Notes: a model not told the origin generated them from the letters alone. DNA of 64,000 nucleotides from Bacteroidota bacterium (GCA_016178785.1 JACOSO010000067.1:1-64000); one strand, 5' to 3'. Counted from the first letter of the stretch, positions 18,100-28,266 are shown. Program-made: numbers and translations.

Positions 18100-19152
18100 T
18101 CAGACTATTTCAGGTTCTTGCTGGCTCAGACAATGGAATGAACCAAGTCCCCAAATGATATCGGTGGAGTCGAGGCCTACCACTTTTCTATCGGTAAAAT
18201 GTTTTTGAAGAATCGATAATGCCCGATCGTCATTTTTATCCCTGAAAGTAGGTACTACCACGTATTTGTTAGCTATATAGAAATTAGCATATGAGGCAGG
18301 TAATCGTTGACCTTCATAAATAACAGCAGAAGGCATCGGGAGGATTTCAATACGCAATGGCTTCCCATTTTCCAATTTCATTTTCTCAAGAGCCTCAAGA
18401 TTCTCCCTTAGCGGATGGTAGTTCTCATCACTTTTATTTTCTTCGACTACCGTAACTACAGTTTCTTCATCAACGAAACGCGTGAGGTCGTCAATGTGGC
18501 CATCGGTATCGTCACCTACAATTCCATCACCAAGCCAAAGCACATTTTCTACTCCATAATAATTGATAAGCAGTTTTTCAATTTCACTTTGCTTGAGATG
18601 TGGATTTCGGTTGGGGTTTAGCAGACATGATGTTGTGGTCAGCACCGTGCCTTTTCCGTTGAAATCAACTGAACCTCCTTCCATGACAATGCCCGGTTTC
18701 GCCAACGGCAAATTGTATTGCTTTGCAATTGAAATCGGAACTTCGTTATCTAAATCGAAAGGAGGATATTTTCCGCCCCATGCATTGTAGTTCCACTTCA
18801 CCACCATTCTCTTTTTTTCTTTTGGATTAACGAGAAATGCAGGACCATGATCTCTACACCAGGCATCATTGGTGGGGTGAAAGAAAAACTGAATATTTTT
18901 AAAGTCAGCGTTTGCCTTTTGAAGATGGCCGATGGCTTTTTGCTTCATCTTTTCATCGGACACATTGATATTTACTTTTTCTCCTTCTGCTACTAGTTTC
19001 ACAAATTGCGCATACACTGGGTAGATGGTTTCTATCTTTCCGGGCCACGATTCTTCTTTGTGGGGCCAACTCAACCAAGTGGCTGAGTGCTGTGCAAACT
19101 CTGCAGGGAAGAAATATCCAAGTTCTTTTGGTGTTCTTTGTGAATTCAACAT
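18100..19152 (-). CDS. agmatine deiminase family protein (peptidyl-arginine deiminase fold)
   Basis: 350 residues from the ATG at 19152; a further upstream ATG at 19191 is disfavoured because a TACTTTG-type -7 box lies between them. Agmatine deiminase makes N-carbamoylputrescine plus ammonia for polyamine synthesis. Catalytic segments: NDAWCRDHGP, DGIVGDDTDGHIDDL and GLGSFHCLSQQEP, with the nucleophile Cys341. The substrate pocket resembles AguA, but related porphyromonas-type deiminases have similar motifs, so the substrate is probable rather than certain. No downstream carbamoylputrescine amidase is present here. Confidence 0.85.
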   Translation of the reverse strand: MLNSQRTPKELGYFFPAEFAQHSATWLSWPHKEESWPGKIETIYPVYAQFVKLVAEGEKVNINVSDEKMKQKAIGHLQKANADFKNIQFFFHPTNDAWCRDHGPAFLVNPKEKKRMVVKWNYNAWGGKYPPFDLDNEVPISIAKQYNLPLAKPGIVMEGGSVDFNGKGTVLTTTSCLLNPNRNPHLKQSEIEKLLINYYGVENVLWLGDGIVGDDTDGHIDDLTRFVDEETVVTVVEENKSDENYHPLRENLEALEKMKLENGKPLRIEILPMPSAVIYEGQRLPASYANFYIANKYVVVPTFRDKNDDRALSILQKHFTDRKVVGLDSTDIIWGLGSFHCLSQQEPEIV

Positions 19153-19200
19153 CTCTTTAAAAAAACGAATTCGCAAAGTACAAACTTTCATCGACCGAAT

Positions 19201-19235
19201 AAAAAGAAAAAGCCAGGCTCAAAGTCTGGCTTTTC
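19201..19235 (-). terminator. intrinsic terminator of DUF2911 gene
   Basis: Stem AAAAGCCAG/CTGGCTTTT with a 10-base loop and, on the minus strand, a T-rich tail. It lies 21 bases beyond the DUF2911 stop. Confidence 0.8.
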
Positions 19236-19255
19236 TATGGTAAATTATTAGTGGA

Positions 19256-19771
19256 TTATCCTTTCACTGCAACCGCGAACTGAGAGTTTTCCCATCTAAA
19301 CACTATCTTGTTTCCTTCGATAGCTATGTTGAATTGCTCAACGAGCTTGGCGGCTTTTTCTGTTTTTACTGTTACCCGAAGTGCGTCAGTTGATTCGCTG
19401 TACTCCGTGCCCCACTGTCCTGTTGTCTTGTTAAAAATAACAACCCACTCCTTTTCACCCGGGATTGAATACAGCGTATATTTTCCCTTCGGTAGCTCCT
19501 TGCCTTCTATTTTAATGTTCTTATCAACCTCAAATGAAGTTGCTTCGTTGGCACCTGTACGCCACACTTTTCCGTATGGCTCAAGGGCTCCGAAAATTTT
19601 TCTTCCCTTTACAAACGGAGTACTGTAGTCGATCACAATTTTTGCTCCGTCAATTGTGCCTTCTGCCTTGGCAGGCGGACTCGGACGCTTGCTCTTATCT
19701 TTTTGAGCATACGTTGTCATCGAAAAAAGCGCAACCAACGAAACAACGAGTAAAGAAATCGTATTTTTCAT
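19256..19771 (-). CDS. DUF2911 secreted protein
   Basis: 171 residues with a signal peptide (1-22, ending TTYAQ). The DUF2911 core is recognisable: SPPAKAEGTIDGAKIVIDYSTP, VKGRKIFGALEPYGKVWRTGANEAT, then KGKYTLYSIPGEKEWVVIFNK. It is a widespread Bacteroidota periplasmic or surface protein of unknown function, monomeric beta-rich by prediction. It is flanked by its own terminator at 19201 and by an upstream hairpin at 19795, so it is probably transcribed alone. Confidence 0.85.
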   Translation of the reverse strand: MKNTISLLVVSLVALFSMTTYAQKDKSKRPSPPAKAEGTIDGAKIVIDYSTPFVKGRKIFGALEPYGKVWRTGANEATSFEVDKNIKIEGKELPKGKYTLYSIPGEKEWVVIFNKTTGQWGTEYSESTDALRVTVKTEKAAKLVEQFNIAIEGNKIVFRWENSQFAVAVKG

Positions 19772-19794
19772 ATTTATAAATTGGTTAGTGTTTC

Positions 19795-19834
19795 AAATAA
19801 ACTGAAAGCGTCCCGTAAATTGGGGCGCTTTCAG
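19795..19834 (-). terminator. probable terminator downstream of hrpB
   Basis: On the minus strand CTGAAAGCGCCCC and GGGACGCTTTCAG form a 13-bp stem with one wobble pair and a 7-base loop, followed by a weak T-rich tail. It lies 113 bases past the hrpB stop and before the DUF2911 gene. Confidence 0.55.
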
Positions 19835-19946
19835 ACTAAATAATCAAGTCAAACCTGTAAACCAACCTCTGTAACGATAAATCGGATTTTGAGGTTGCTA
19901 ACAGTTTGTTAATTTTTCAAATGAAGCTTAATTCTAATCTTAAAAT

Positions 19947-22415
19947 TCACTTGCGTTTTACTCCTCTCACCGCCACGGCAGTCCAGGGGTCATCGGGCCA
20001 ATGATGTTTAGGGTAGCGCATTCGCAGTTCCTTCCTTACTTCGTAATAAGTAGTGTTCCAAAAACTTTTCAGATCTTGTGTCACCTGTACAGGTTTATAG
20101 CCTGGCGAAAGCAAATGCAAAATAATTTTTGTTCGGCCTTCATTTACAATCGGAGTTTCCAGCAAGCCAAAAACTTCCTGCAGTCGAACTCGCAAAATAG
20201 GTGGATCGCCTTCAGGCGAATATTCGATTCTAATCATCGACCCGCTTGGCACAAGTAATTTTTCGGGTGCAAGTTTTGGAAACTGTTGTTGCAATTCCCA
20301 CGGAAGCAAGCCCAAGAGAACAGTCTCTAAATTCAATCGTTGAAAATCCATTCTATTATTGACGTTGGTCAAATAAGGAGCAAGCCATTCCTCTGAAGTG
20401 CTCAACAAAGTTTCCTCACTTACATCAGGCCATAGCTGATCAGGTCTCCATTTCCTTAAACTTAAAACCCGGGCCTGCCATTGTTGATGAGGTTCATCCC
20501 AATTCAAAAGCTTTAATCCCTCATAGCGCAAAGCATTGCACAATGTTTTTACTCGCAGCGTTTCTTCAACTTTTGATAGCGGTTTTGATGACAGCGTTAA
20601 TGTTCCAATTTGTTTTTCAGTTTGTGCAACTATAATTCCACGATCGCTATCCCATTCTACCTTTTGATTCTCTTTTGCAAGCTTAGTCAAATCAGTCTCA
20701 TCCAAAGGTGCAGCAGAAAAGATTTTTCCTTCATTAGAACCAAAGTCAACAGAGGCAACCGATAACCAGTTTTTTTGAATAAGTGGATCGTGATCCTGCA
20801 GTTTTGCAATTCGTCCGTTGACCAATTTATAACGTGCGCTAAATTTTTCAGTTTGCTTCGCAATTCGCTCGGGATAAGCTTCGATCAATAATCTTCCAAC
20901 ATCGGTATCTGCAAATGCTGAATTATCGACTTCAAGATCAAAAACCTTTCGCCAGTTGGACGCCACTTTTTCAATTCGTTCAAGGATACTTTTCTCTGCA
21001 TTGACCCGCACACCACTCCGCCACTTTCGAAGTATTTCAATTCGGAGAGATATATCTGCCCCCGTTTCTTTGGGCAACGGATCACGTTCTTCGATCAATG
21101 AGGCGACATCAGTAGCAAGTGATTTTTCTTTTGCACTGCTCGAACTCAAAAGCAATTGCGCTATTCGCGGATGTGTGGGTAATCGTAGCATCTCCTTGCC
21201 TTTCGCTGTAATTTTATTTTCCGCTATGGCTCCTAACCGCATGAGCAAATCGATGGACTGGTTTACTGCACCCGTTGGTGGCGAAATGATCCATTTCAGT
21301 TCGTTCACCCTTGTTCCCCAATTAAAAAGTTCAAGCATTAATGGCGCCAGGTCAGCATCCAAAATTTCAGGCAGACGGGCAGGTGACAAAAATTGGTGCG
21401 CTGCTTTTGGCCACAACCGATAACAAACTCCGGGGCCGAGTCTTCCTGCACGTCCTGCACGTTGATCAGCAGCATCTTGGGTTACTTTTATCGTTTCCAA
21501 TTTTGTGAGACCAGAACGTGGATCAAATTTCGGAACACGCGAAAGGCCACAGTCAATTACGGTAGTAATTCCCTCGATCGTCAATGAAGTTTCGGCAATG
21601 GAAGTAGCAAGTACCACTTTTCTTATTCCGCTTGTGTTTGGCAAAATTGCTTCGCGCTGTTTTTGAAACGGAAGATCTCCATACAATGGAAAAATTTCGC
21701 TACCTATATTTTCCGATTCCAGAATTTCTTGCGTTCGTCTGATCTCGCCAGCACCGGGAAAAAAAACAAGAATGTCTCCCGATTGCTCCTTCAGCGCTCG
21801 CTTTACAAATCGTGCAGCGGAAATTGCGATCGGCTCATTCTTTTCAATAGGTTCATATTTTAATTCGACCGGAAATTGGCGACCGAGGCTCTGAACGACT
21901 GGAGCATTTAAAATAGATGAGATCTTTTCACTCTCCAGTGTTGCGGACATCAAAAGAATCCGCAAATCATTTCGAAGCAGCTGTTGAGACTGTAAACATA
22001 GCGCTAAGGCCAAATCTGCATGAAGGCTTCGCTCGTGAAATTCATCGAAGATCACAAGGCCTACTCCTTCCAGCGCATTATCCGTTTGAAGCATTCGTGT
22101 AAGAATGCCTTCAGTCACAACTTCAATTCGAGTTTCTCTGCCAACAACATTTTCAAACCGGATTCGGTAGCCGACAGTCTCGCCAGTTTTTTCATTCAAT
22201 AATTCTGCCATGCGGCTGGCAACAGATCGTGCGGCCAATCTTCTTGGCTGAAGCATGATTATCTTCTTATTCTGAAGCCACGGCTCGTTTACAATTTCCA
22301 AAGGAACGATCGTGGACTTTCCCGCCCCAGGAGGAGCTTGCAAGATCACTATTTTTTCTTCAGCAAGTTTTTGTTTGAGCTGGAGAAGAATTTCTGAGAC
22401 CGGATAGTCATTCAT
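19947..22415 (-). CDS. hrpB: ATP-dependent RNA helicase HrpB
   Basis: 822 residues from the ATG at 22415 (a TTG at 22430 is less likely). A DExH-box helicase: Walker A GAGKST at residues 30-35, motif II DEFH at 124-127, a SAT motif, and motif VI QRAGRAGR near 300-315. The helicase core is followed by the HrpB-specific C-terminal domain (about 490-820, ending PKHHWPDDPWTA). HrpB helicases are common in bacteria but their role (RNA unwinding, possibly rRNA-related) is only partly known. It is a single gene, convergent with none, upstream of a hairpin terminator. Confidence 0.93.
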   Translation of the reverse strand: MNDYPVSEILLQLKQKLAEEKIVILQAPPGAGKSTIVPLEIVNEPWLQNKKIIMLQPRRLAARSVASRMAELLNEKTGETVGYRIRFENVVGRETRIEVVTEGILTRMLQTDNALEGVGLVIFDEFHERSLHADLALALCLQSQQLLRNDLRILLMSATLESEKISSILNAPVVQSLGRQFPVELKYEPIEKNEPIAISAARFVKRALKEQSGDILVFFPGAGEIRRTQEILESENIGSEIFPLYGDLPFQKQREAILPNTSGIRKVVLATSIAETSLTIEGITTVIDCGLSRVPKFDPRSGLTKLETIKVTQDAADQRAGRAGRLGPGVCYRLWPKAAHQFLSPARLPEILDADLAPLMLELFNWGTRVNELKWIISPPTGAVNQSIDLLMRLGAIAENKITAKGKEMLRLPTHPRIAQLLLSSSSAKEKSLATDVASLIEERDPLPKETGADISLRIEILRKWRSGVRVNAEKSILERIEKVASNWRKVFDLEVDNSAFADTDVGRLLIEAYPERIAKQTEKFSARYKLVNGRIAKLQDHDPLIQKNWLSVASVDFGSNEGKIFSAAPLDETDLTKLAKENQKVEWDSDRGIIVAQTEKQIGTLTLSSKPLSKVEETLRVKTLCNALRYEGLKLLNWDEPHQQWQARVLSLRKWRPDQLWPDVSEETLLSTSEEWLAPYLTNVNNRMDFQRLNLETVLLGLLPWELQQQFPKLAPEKLLVPSGSMIRIEYSPEGDPPILRVRLQEVFGLLETPIVNEGRTKIILHLLSPGYKPVQVTQDLKSFWNTTYYEVRKELRMRYPKHHWPDDPWTAVAVRGVKRK

Positions 22416-22451
22416 GCTGCAAAAATCCAAAAATTATTTGCACCTGCTATT

Positions 22452-23732
22452 TCATCTGGTCCACTCTTTTACCAGCGAAATCGCCTTATCAATTTCTTCT
22501 TCCGAATTAAAAATGTGCGTACAATGCCTCACACCAAACGTATCACCTTGCGAGCGCGGTCGCATCTTGGCCTTTTCCCAGTAAGCATCTTGCAATTTTG
22601 TTCCAGTCCAGCCTTCAATATTATAGACTGTAATTCCAGCACTTATACTTTCATCGCTCGGAGAAAAGAATCTTACTTTTGGCAAGGCACTTAACCCCGT
22701 GCGCAGTCGCTTGCCTAAAAATTTAATTCGCTCATAAACACGGTCTGGGCCAAGCTCGAAATGAAAATCAAGTGCAGCATCCAATCCTTTCAACACCGGA
22801 AAATTGCCGGTGCCTCTTTGGGTGAAACGAAAGCCTTCGTCTTCATGATTGTCCCAACGGTAACTTGCCACAGTGGTCCAGAGACTTTTCATGTACTCAG
22901 TTCTTACAAACATAAAACCTGTTCCGGCAGGAGCTCCCATCCACTTATGAAAACAACCCACGTATGCATCACAACCAATATCTTTTACATCAACTTTAAT
23001 GTGACCGATCGTTTGTGCTCCATCCAGTATTGTAAAAATACCTCGCAACCTTGCTTCAGCACAAAGCTCTTTTACGGGCAGAATTGCGCCACTGCCCGAT
23101 ATCATGTGCGAAAGCATCAGCACTTTTGTTTTTGAGGTTATGGCTTTTACAATCTTATCATAGGCCTCGGTTGCATTAATAATAGGCTTGCCTACACTAA
23201 CCGTTTTGAACACTGCCCCAAATCGTTTTTCTTTTATCTTCCACGCTGACTGCCCACCACCATGTTCCTGATCAGTGGTAAGAATTTCATCGCCCGGTTG
23301 CAAGGTAATTCCATTGGCGATGTAGCTCATGCCATGCGTAACATTGTCTGTCATCGCAATTTCAAGGGCATCGGTATTGATCAACTGACCAATTTTTTTT
23401 CGGATACTCATTAAATTATTATAGCCGCTGATATATTCTTCCTTGTTGTCGTCTTTGTACGCCCAATCCGCGACACCTGAAGCAACATACTTTAAATGTT
23501 CGGTCATTTTATCAACTACCACTTTGGGCATTGCGCCAACCGTTCCGGGATTAAAAAAAACCGTATTGCGATCGAGCATGAATTGATCGCGTACTTTTTT
23601 CCAGAATTCCGGATCACCCGGATGCGGCATTTCATCGGCAGGGTTTTCTTTCAGCACATGTGCATAACTTAATGATGGGAGCGAAAATGCAGAAAGGCCA
23701 AGGGATTTGAGTAAATGTCTTCGGGAAAGCAT
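22452..23732 (-). CDS. Tat-exported aminotransferase class V (PLP enzyme)
   Basis: 426 residues. The N-terminus SRRHLLKSLGLSAFSL is a twin-arginine signal (RRHLLK), so a folded, cofactor-loaded enzyme is exported. The class V fold follows: FFNPGTVGAMP (residues 59-69), ILDGAQTIGH with Asp237 near the PLP ring, and GCFHKWMGAP with Lys263 as the Schiff-base lysine. Relatives include cysteine desulfurases and isopenicillin-N epimerases, but neither substrate can be assigned. It is transcribed divergently from the MaoC-like gene; a TATCTTTC -7 box lies at 23751-23758. Confidence 0.85.
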   Translation of the reverse strand: MLSRRHLLKSLGLSAFSLPSLSYAHVLKENPADEMPHPGDPEFWKKVRDQFMLDRNTVFFNPGTVGAMPKVVVDKMTEHLKYVASGVADWAYKDDNKEEYISGYNNLMSIRKKIGQLINTDALEIAMTDNVTHGMSYIANGITLQPGDEILTTDQEHGGGQSAWKIKEKRFGAVFKTVSVGKPIINATEAYDKIVKAITSKTKVLMLSHMISGSGAILPVKELCAEARLRGIFTILDGAQTIGHIKVDVKDIGCDAYVGCFHKWMGAPAGTGFMFVRTEYMKSLWTTVASYRWDNHEDEGFRFTQRGTGNFPVLKGLDAALDFHFELGPDRVYERIKFLGKRLRTGLSALPKVRFFSPSDESISAGITVYNIEGWTGTKLQDAYWEKAKMRPRSQGDTFGVRHCTHIFNSEEEIDKAISLVKEWTR

Positions 23733-23750
23733 AAAAGTTTTTCGTTTAAG

Positions 23751-23773
23751 GAAAGATAAATATTTTAACTTTA
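23751..23773. promoter_or_regulatory. divergent -7 boxes between aminotransferase and MaoC-like genes
   Basis: Minus strand TATCTTTC (23751-23758) and plus strand TAACTTTA (23766-23773), each one base away from TAnnTTTG, lie 7 bases apart, so the two genes probably share a compact divergent promoter region. Confidence 0.45.
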
Positions 23774-23804
23774 GCGATCCCTTTTCACCTCATAAACCTG
23801 ATTG

Positions 23805-24269
23805 ATGAAAAAACTTGTCATTAATGGATTCTCAGAATTTCAGACTTACATCGGCAAGGAACTCGGAGTTTCAGAATACTTGAAAGTAACCCAGCAACAG
23901 ATCAACAAATTTGCCGATGCCACGCTTGACCATCAGTGGATTCACACGGATCCGACACGCGCGGCTACCGGTCCGTTTAAAAATACCATTGCGCACGGTT
24001 ATCTCGTTCTTTCGTTAGTGCCTTATCTATGGGAGCAGATAGCGGAAATACAAAATGTAAAAATGCTGGTGAATTATGGCATTGAAAAAATGAAATTCAA
24101 CCAACCTCTGATTGTTGATCATGAAGTGCGTTTGCGCGTATTGTTGAAATCGTTAACTGACCTGCGCGGAATTTGCAAAGCTGAAATGGATATCACCATG
24201 GAGATTAAAGATAATTCTAAACCCGCATTTACTGCCACCATTATTTTCTTATACCACTTCAACAAATAA
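23805..24269 (+). CDS. MaoC-like hotdog-fold dehydratase/hydratase
   Basis: 154 residues from the ATG at 23805. MaoC-type (R)-enoyl-CoA hydratase signature: FADATLDHQWIHTDPTRA with the D-x-x-x-x-H active pair, then FKNTIAHGYLVLSLVP. Such single-domain proteins hydrate enoyl-CoA thioesters in fatty-acid or polyketide-like metabolism. It is followed 18 bases later by a stand-alone response regulator; whether this reflects function is unknown. Confidence 0.82.
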   Translation: MKKLVINGFSEFQTYIGKELGVSEYLKVTQQQINKFADATLDHQWIHTDPTRAATGPFKNTIAHGYLVLSLVPYLWEQIAEIQNVKMLVNYGIEKMKFNQPLIVDHEVRLRVLLKSLTDLRGICKAEMDITMEIKDNSKPAFTATIIFLYHFNK

Positions 24270-24287
24270 ACCTAGCTAGATTTTACC

Positions 24288-24689
24288 ATGAAACTCATTT
24301 GTATCATTGACGATGACTCAACCCATCGTAAAGTATTAGAGTATAACCTTACCAGTCAGAATTATGAAGTTCGCTCCTTTGCCAGCGGATCAGAATTCAT
24401 GAAACAAACTTTTACCGAGCCACCGTTCGCCATCATTCTCGATCACTATTTAAAAGAAGACAAAACGGGTCTCGATTATTTGAAGGACATAAAAAAGAAA
24501 ATACCCAAAGTACCAGTGATCTATATGACCAACGAAACAGATAGTGACTTAATCAGGCAAATCAAAGAATCCAAAGCGAGCGGCTACATTGCCAAAGACC
24601 CCGCTTCGCTGGTCCGGCTGAGAACCTTGCTCGATGAGATCACTCAAAAATCGGAAAGCAGTTGGTTATCCAAGATTTTTAAGAAATAG
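24288..24689 (+). CDS. stand-alone response regulator receiver domain
   Basis: 133 residues, CheY-like without an output domain. Acidic pocket IIDDD (residues 6-10), phospho-acceptor Asp52 in LDHYL, Thr81 (YMTNET) and Lys103 (IAKDP) complete the receiver site. The tail SSWLSKIFKK is amphipathic. Because it lacks DNA-binding, it would signal by protein contact. No kinase sits next to it; the nearest HisKA-like protein is at 28268. Confidence 0.88.
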   Translation: MKLICIIDDDSTHRKVLEYNLTSQNYEVRSFASGSEFMKQTFTEPPFAIILDHYLKEDKTGLDYLKDIKKKIPKVPVIYMTNETDSDLIRQIKESKASGYIAKDPASLVRLRTLLDEITQKSESSWLSKIFKK

Positions 24690-24732
24690 TTGCCCCTCCT
24701 AATAGCTGTTAGCTTAATCTTTTTTGAATGCC

Positions 24733-24740
24733 TAATTTTG
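24733..24740 (+). promoter_or_regulatory. -7 box of the fused mutase gene
   Basis: TAATTTTG fits TAnnTTTG and lies 20 bases before the ATG at 24761. No clear -33 TTG at the right distance. Confidence 0.5.
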
Positions 24741-24760
24741 GCGTTCAAAAGTAGATTTTC

Positions 24761-27700
24761 ATGAGCACAACAGTTGCCACTAAAGCCGAAAAGAAACCCA
24801 ACCTTGCGGGTCACGCAGCAGCAGAGCCTTACAAACCCAAAAACAAAGTCCGCATAGTTACTGCTGCAAGCTTGTTTGATGGGCATGACGCTGCCATCAA
24901 TATCATGCGGAGAATCATTCAGGCTACCGGGTGCGAAGTGATCCATTTGGGTCACGACCGCAGTGTGGAAGAAGTAGTAAATACCGCTATTCAAGAAGAT
25001 GCTCAGGCAATCGCCATGACGAGTTATCAGGGCGGCCATAATGAATATTTCAAATACATGCATGACCTTCTCAAAGAGAAAGGCGCAAGTCATATAAAGA
25101 TTTTCGGTGGTGGCGGAGGTGTGATTTTGCCGGAAGAAATAAAGGAGTTGATGGATTATGGGATAACACGAATCTATTCACCGGATGACGGCCGCTCGAT
25201 GGGCCTGCAAGGAATGATCAATGATCTGATTGAGCAAAGTGATTACCCTACAGGTGAAACGATAGGCAATGGACAATTAACAGTTGACAATCATGTGCAA
25301 ATAGCTCAATTGATTTCTGCTGCAGAAAATTATTTCGACAAACACGCTGCTATTTTTCAACAGATCAAAAAGAAAGCGGAGGTTTCAAAAACTCCGGTAC
25401 TCGGCATTACAGGAACAGGCGGAGCCGGCAAGTCATCGATGGTGGATGAAATCGTCAGAAGGTTTTTGATTGATTTCAAAGACCTGCCTACCGGACAGGC
25501 AGGCAAAAATATTGGGATTGTTTCGGTTGATCCGTCCAAACGCAAAACCGGTGGCGCATTGTTGGGTGATCGTATCCGCATGAATGCCATTAACAATTCA
25601 CGCGTATACATGCGCTCACTTGCAACTCGTCAAAGCAACCTGGCTTTATCTGCTTATGTGAAAGAAGCGGTTCAAATTTTAAAAGCAGCCGGTTTTGATT
25701 TAATCATTCTTGAAACTTCAGGTATTGGCCAAAGCGATACCGAAATTCTCGATCACAGCGATGTTGCCCTATATGTGATGACTCCCGAATACGGAGCTGC
25801 CACTCAATTGGAAAAAATCGATATGCTTGATTTTGCCGATGTGATTGCACTCAACAAATTCGACAAACGAGGCGCACTCGATGCCCTGCGAGATGTGAAA
25901 AAACAATACCAGCGCAACCATCAACTATGGAACAAGAAACCCGAGGATATGCCTGTCTTTGGCACCATCGCTTCGCAGTTTAATGATCCCGGCACGAATC
26001 AGCTTTATAAACATCTCGTTGATAAAATCGCTGAAAAGACTGGAGCTGATTTGAGATCGAATTTCCAAATCACACGCGAGATGAGCGAAAAGATTTTTGT
26101 AATTCCTCCGCATCGCACCCGCTACCTCAGCGAAATTTCCGAAAACAATCGCGGGTATGATCAGTGGGTTAAAGCACAGGCTGAACTCGCTCAGAAATTA
26201 TATGCTGTCAATTTGTTGTCAACCGATTCTTCCTCTCCGCTGAGTAAGGAGTTAGAGGGTGAAGCCAATAAAATCAAACTTAACCTTGATCCGAAAAATT
26301 TAAAACTGATCGAAGCTTGGCCTGCACAAGTAAAAAAATACAAAGAGCCCGTTTTCAAATTTAAAGTCCGCGACAAGGAGATAGGAATCCAAACGCATAC
26401 CGAGTCATTATCTCATCTGCAAATTCCTAAAGTTGCCTTGCCAACGTATGAAGCGTGGGGGGATTTGCTGAAATGGATGCTACAGGAAAACGTACCGGGA
26501 GAGTTTCCATACACCTCAGGAATCTATCCTTTCAAACGTGAAGGAGAAGATCCAACGCGAATGTTCGCAGGTGAGGGCGGCCCGGAGCGCACCAACCGAA
26601 GATTTCATTACGTAAGCTTAGCGATGCCAGCCAAAAGACTTTCCACTGCCTTTGATTCAGTGACTCTTTATGGAAATGATCCTGACTATCGTCCAGACAT
26701 TTATGGAAAAATTGGAAACTCAGGTGTAAGTGTTTGCTGTCTCGATGATGCCAAGAAACTATACAGCGGTTTCAATTTGGCCGATCCAAAAACTTCCGTA
26801 TCGATGACGATCAACGGCCCGGCTCCAATGCTGCTCGGATATTTTTTGAATGCAGCCATCGATCAGCAATGTGAAATCTACATTCGGAAAAATGGATTAG
26901 AGGAAGAGATAAAAAAGAAAATCGAATCAATTTACTCTCTCTCCGCTGGAGAGGGCCGGGGTGGGGCGAAAGAACGCCCATCTTATCAAGGGTCATTGCC
27001 CAAAGGGAACGATGGACTTGGGTTAATGCTGCTCGGTGTCACTGGCGATCAGGTTTTACCAGTAGAAATTTACGAGAAGATTAAAGCTGAAACCCTTTCA
27101 CAAGTGCGCGGTACGGTTCAAGCCGATATTCTCAAAGAAGATCAAGCGCAGAACACTTGCATTTTCTCTACTGAGTTCGCATTACGACTGATGGGCGATG
27201 TGCAGGAATATTTCATCAATAAAAATGTACGTAATTTTTATTCAGTCTCAATTTCGGGATATCATATTGCTGAAGCAGGCGCAAATCCGATTACACAACT
27301 TGCCTTCACGTTAAGCAACGGTTTCACTTACGTGGAATATTATTTGAGCCGTGGTATGAACATCAATGAGTTCGCACCAAATCTTTCATTCTTTTTCTCG
27401 AATGGGGTTGATCCTGAGTATTCCGTTATTGGAAGAGTTGCTCGAAGAATCTGGGCGAAGGCAATGAAAAATAAATATGGGGCGAATGCACGCTCTCAAA
27501 TGTTGAAGTACCATATCCAGACTTCAGGCCGTTCACTTCACGCGCAGGAAATTGACTTCAACGATATTCGCACAACTCTGCAAGCTTTGTATGCGATCTA
27601 TGACAACTGTAATTCGCTTCATACAAATGCTTATGATGAAGCCATCACTACACCAACTGAAGAATCCGTGCGCAGGGCAATGGCCATTCAATTGATCATC

Positions 27701-28207
27701 AACAAAGAACTTGGTCTTGCCAAAAATGAAAACTCGTTGCAGGGTTCGTTCATCATTGAAGAATTGACTGACCTTGTTGAGGAAGCGGTTCTCACCGAGT
27801 TTGACCGTATCACCGAACGTGGTGGCGTATTGGGCTCGATGGAAACGATGTATCAGCGTGGTAAAATTCAAGAGGAGAGTATGTATTACGAAACCTTAAA
27901 GCACACAGGCGAATATCCGATCATTGGTGTGAACACATTCTTAAGTTCTAAAGGTTCGCCAACCATTGTTCCTCAGGAAGTAATTCGCGCAACAACTGAA
28001 GAAAAAGAATATCAGATCACCATGTTGCGCAACCTTCACAAAACGCATAGTGACAAATCTCCCGCGATGCTTGAGCTTGTTCAGCAGGCTGCCGTTCAAA
28101 ACAAAAATATTTTTGAAGAATTGATAGAAGCGTGTAAAATTTGTTCCCTTGGTCAAATTACGAAGGCACTGTTTGAAGTGGGTGGACAATACAGAAGGAA
28201 TATGTAA
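24761..28207 (+). CDS. icmF: fused B12-dependent acyl-CoA mutase with G-protein chaperone (IcmF-like)
   Basis: 1148 residues in three parts: an adenosylcobalamin-binding domain (30-160, FDGHDAAI with Asp40 and His42 as the lower ligand), a MeaB-like GTPase chaperone (215-440; P-loop GTGGAGKS at 218-225, [15 protein letters not shown]), and a mutase substrate-binding barrel (540-1148). This order is that of isobutyryl-CoA mutase fused (IcmF), which interconverts isobutyryl- and n-butyryl-CoA and protects the radical cofactor; methylmalonyl-CoA-type activity cannot be excluded from sequence. Two short palindromic repeats are inserted in frame (25483-25503 and around 26939-26960). A terminator follows at 28221. 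Confidence 0.88.
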   Translation: MSTTVATKAEKKPNLAGHAAAEPYKPKNKVRIVTAASLFDGHDAAINIMRRIIQATGCEVIHLGHDRSVEEVVNTAIQEDAQAIAMTSYQGGHNEYFKYMHDLLKEKGASHIKIFGGGGGVILPEEIKELMDYGITRIYSPDDGRSMGLQGMINDLIEQSDYPTGETIGNGQLTVDNHVQIAQLISAAENYFDKHAAIFQQIKKKAEVSKTPVLGITGTGGAGKSSMVDEIVRRFLIDFKDLPTGQAGKNIGIVSVDPSKRKTGGALLGDRIRMNAINNSRVYMRSLATRQSNLALSAYVKEAVQILKAAGFDLIILETSGIGQSDTEILDHSDVALYVMTPEYGAATQLEKIDMLDFADVIALNKFDKRGALDALRDVKKQYQRNHQLWNKKPEDMPVFGTIASQFNDPGTNQLYKHLVDKIAEKTGADLRSNFQITREMSEKIFVIPPHRTRYLSEISENNRGYDQWVKAQAELAQKLYAVNLLSTDSSSPLSKELEGEANKIKLNLDPKNLKLIEAWPAQVKKYKEPVFKFKVRDKEIGIQTHTESLSHLQIPKVALPTYEAWGDLLKWMLQENVPGEFPYTSGIYPFKREGEDPTRMFAGEGGPERTNRRFHYVSLAMPAKRLSTAFDSVTLYGNDPDYRPDIYGKIGNSGVSVCCLDDAKKLYSGFNLADPKTSVSMTINGPAPMLLGYFLNAAIDQQCEIYIRKNGLEEEIKKKIESIYSLSAGEGRGGAKERPSYQGSLPKGNDGLGLMLLGVTGDQVLPVEIYEKIKAETLSQVRGTVQADILKEDQAQNTCIFSTEFALRLMGDVQEYFINKNVRNFYSVSISGYHIAEAGANPITQLAFTLSNGFTYVEYYLSRGMNINEFAPNLSFFFSNGVDPEYSVIGRVARRIWAKAMKNKYGANARSQMLKYHIQTSGRSLHAQEIDFNDIRTTLQALYAIYDNCNSLHTNAYDEAITTPTEESVRRAMAIQLIINKELGLAKNENSLQGSFIIEELTDLVEEAVLTEFDRITERGGVLGSMETMYQRGKIQEESMYYETLKHTGEYPIIGVNTFLSSKGSPTIVPQEVIRATTEEKEYQITMLRNLHKTHSDKSPAMLELVQQAAVQNKNIFEELIEACKICSLGQITKALFEVGGQYRRNM
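25483..25503. repeat. palindromic repeat inserted in frame in the mutase G domain
   Basis: CCTGCCT-accggac-AGGCAGG, a perfect 7-bp inverted repeat. Within the gene it encodes residues 242-248 (LPTGQAG), placed between a helix (RRFLIDFK) and the strand [10 protein letters not shown]. It adds one surface turn without breaking the frame. Confidence 0.75.
26935..26968. repeat. 'ctctccgctggagagggccgggg' repeat inside the mutase domain
   Basis: CTCTCC-gct-GGAGAG followed by GGGCCGGGGTGGGG, the form of a common intergenic repeat, here read in frame as residues 726-737 ([12 protein letters not shown]) just before the RPSYQG segment of the substrate barrel. The neighbouring helix IKKKIESIY would normally lead straight into RPSYxG. 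Confidence 0.6.
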
Positions 28208-28220
28208 AATTTGGCTCTAT

Positions 28221-28266
28221 GTTGGTACTGTAAAAAAAGTTAAATTACATATACCAACTTTTTTCT
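28221..28266 (+). terminator. terminator of the mutase gene, abutting the next start codon
   Basis: GTTGGTA pairs with TACCAAC and, one bulge inward, TGTAA pairs with TTACA, leaving an 11-base loop, followed by six T (28259-28264). The TTG start of the TPR protein is only 4 bases on. Confidence 0.7.

Noticed and set aside
24690-24760. Intrinsic terminator between the response regulator and the mutase gene
   Set aside because: No stable stem precedes the T-rich run; only short AGCT words.
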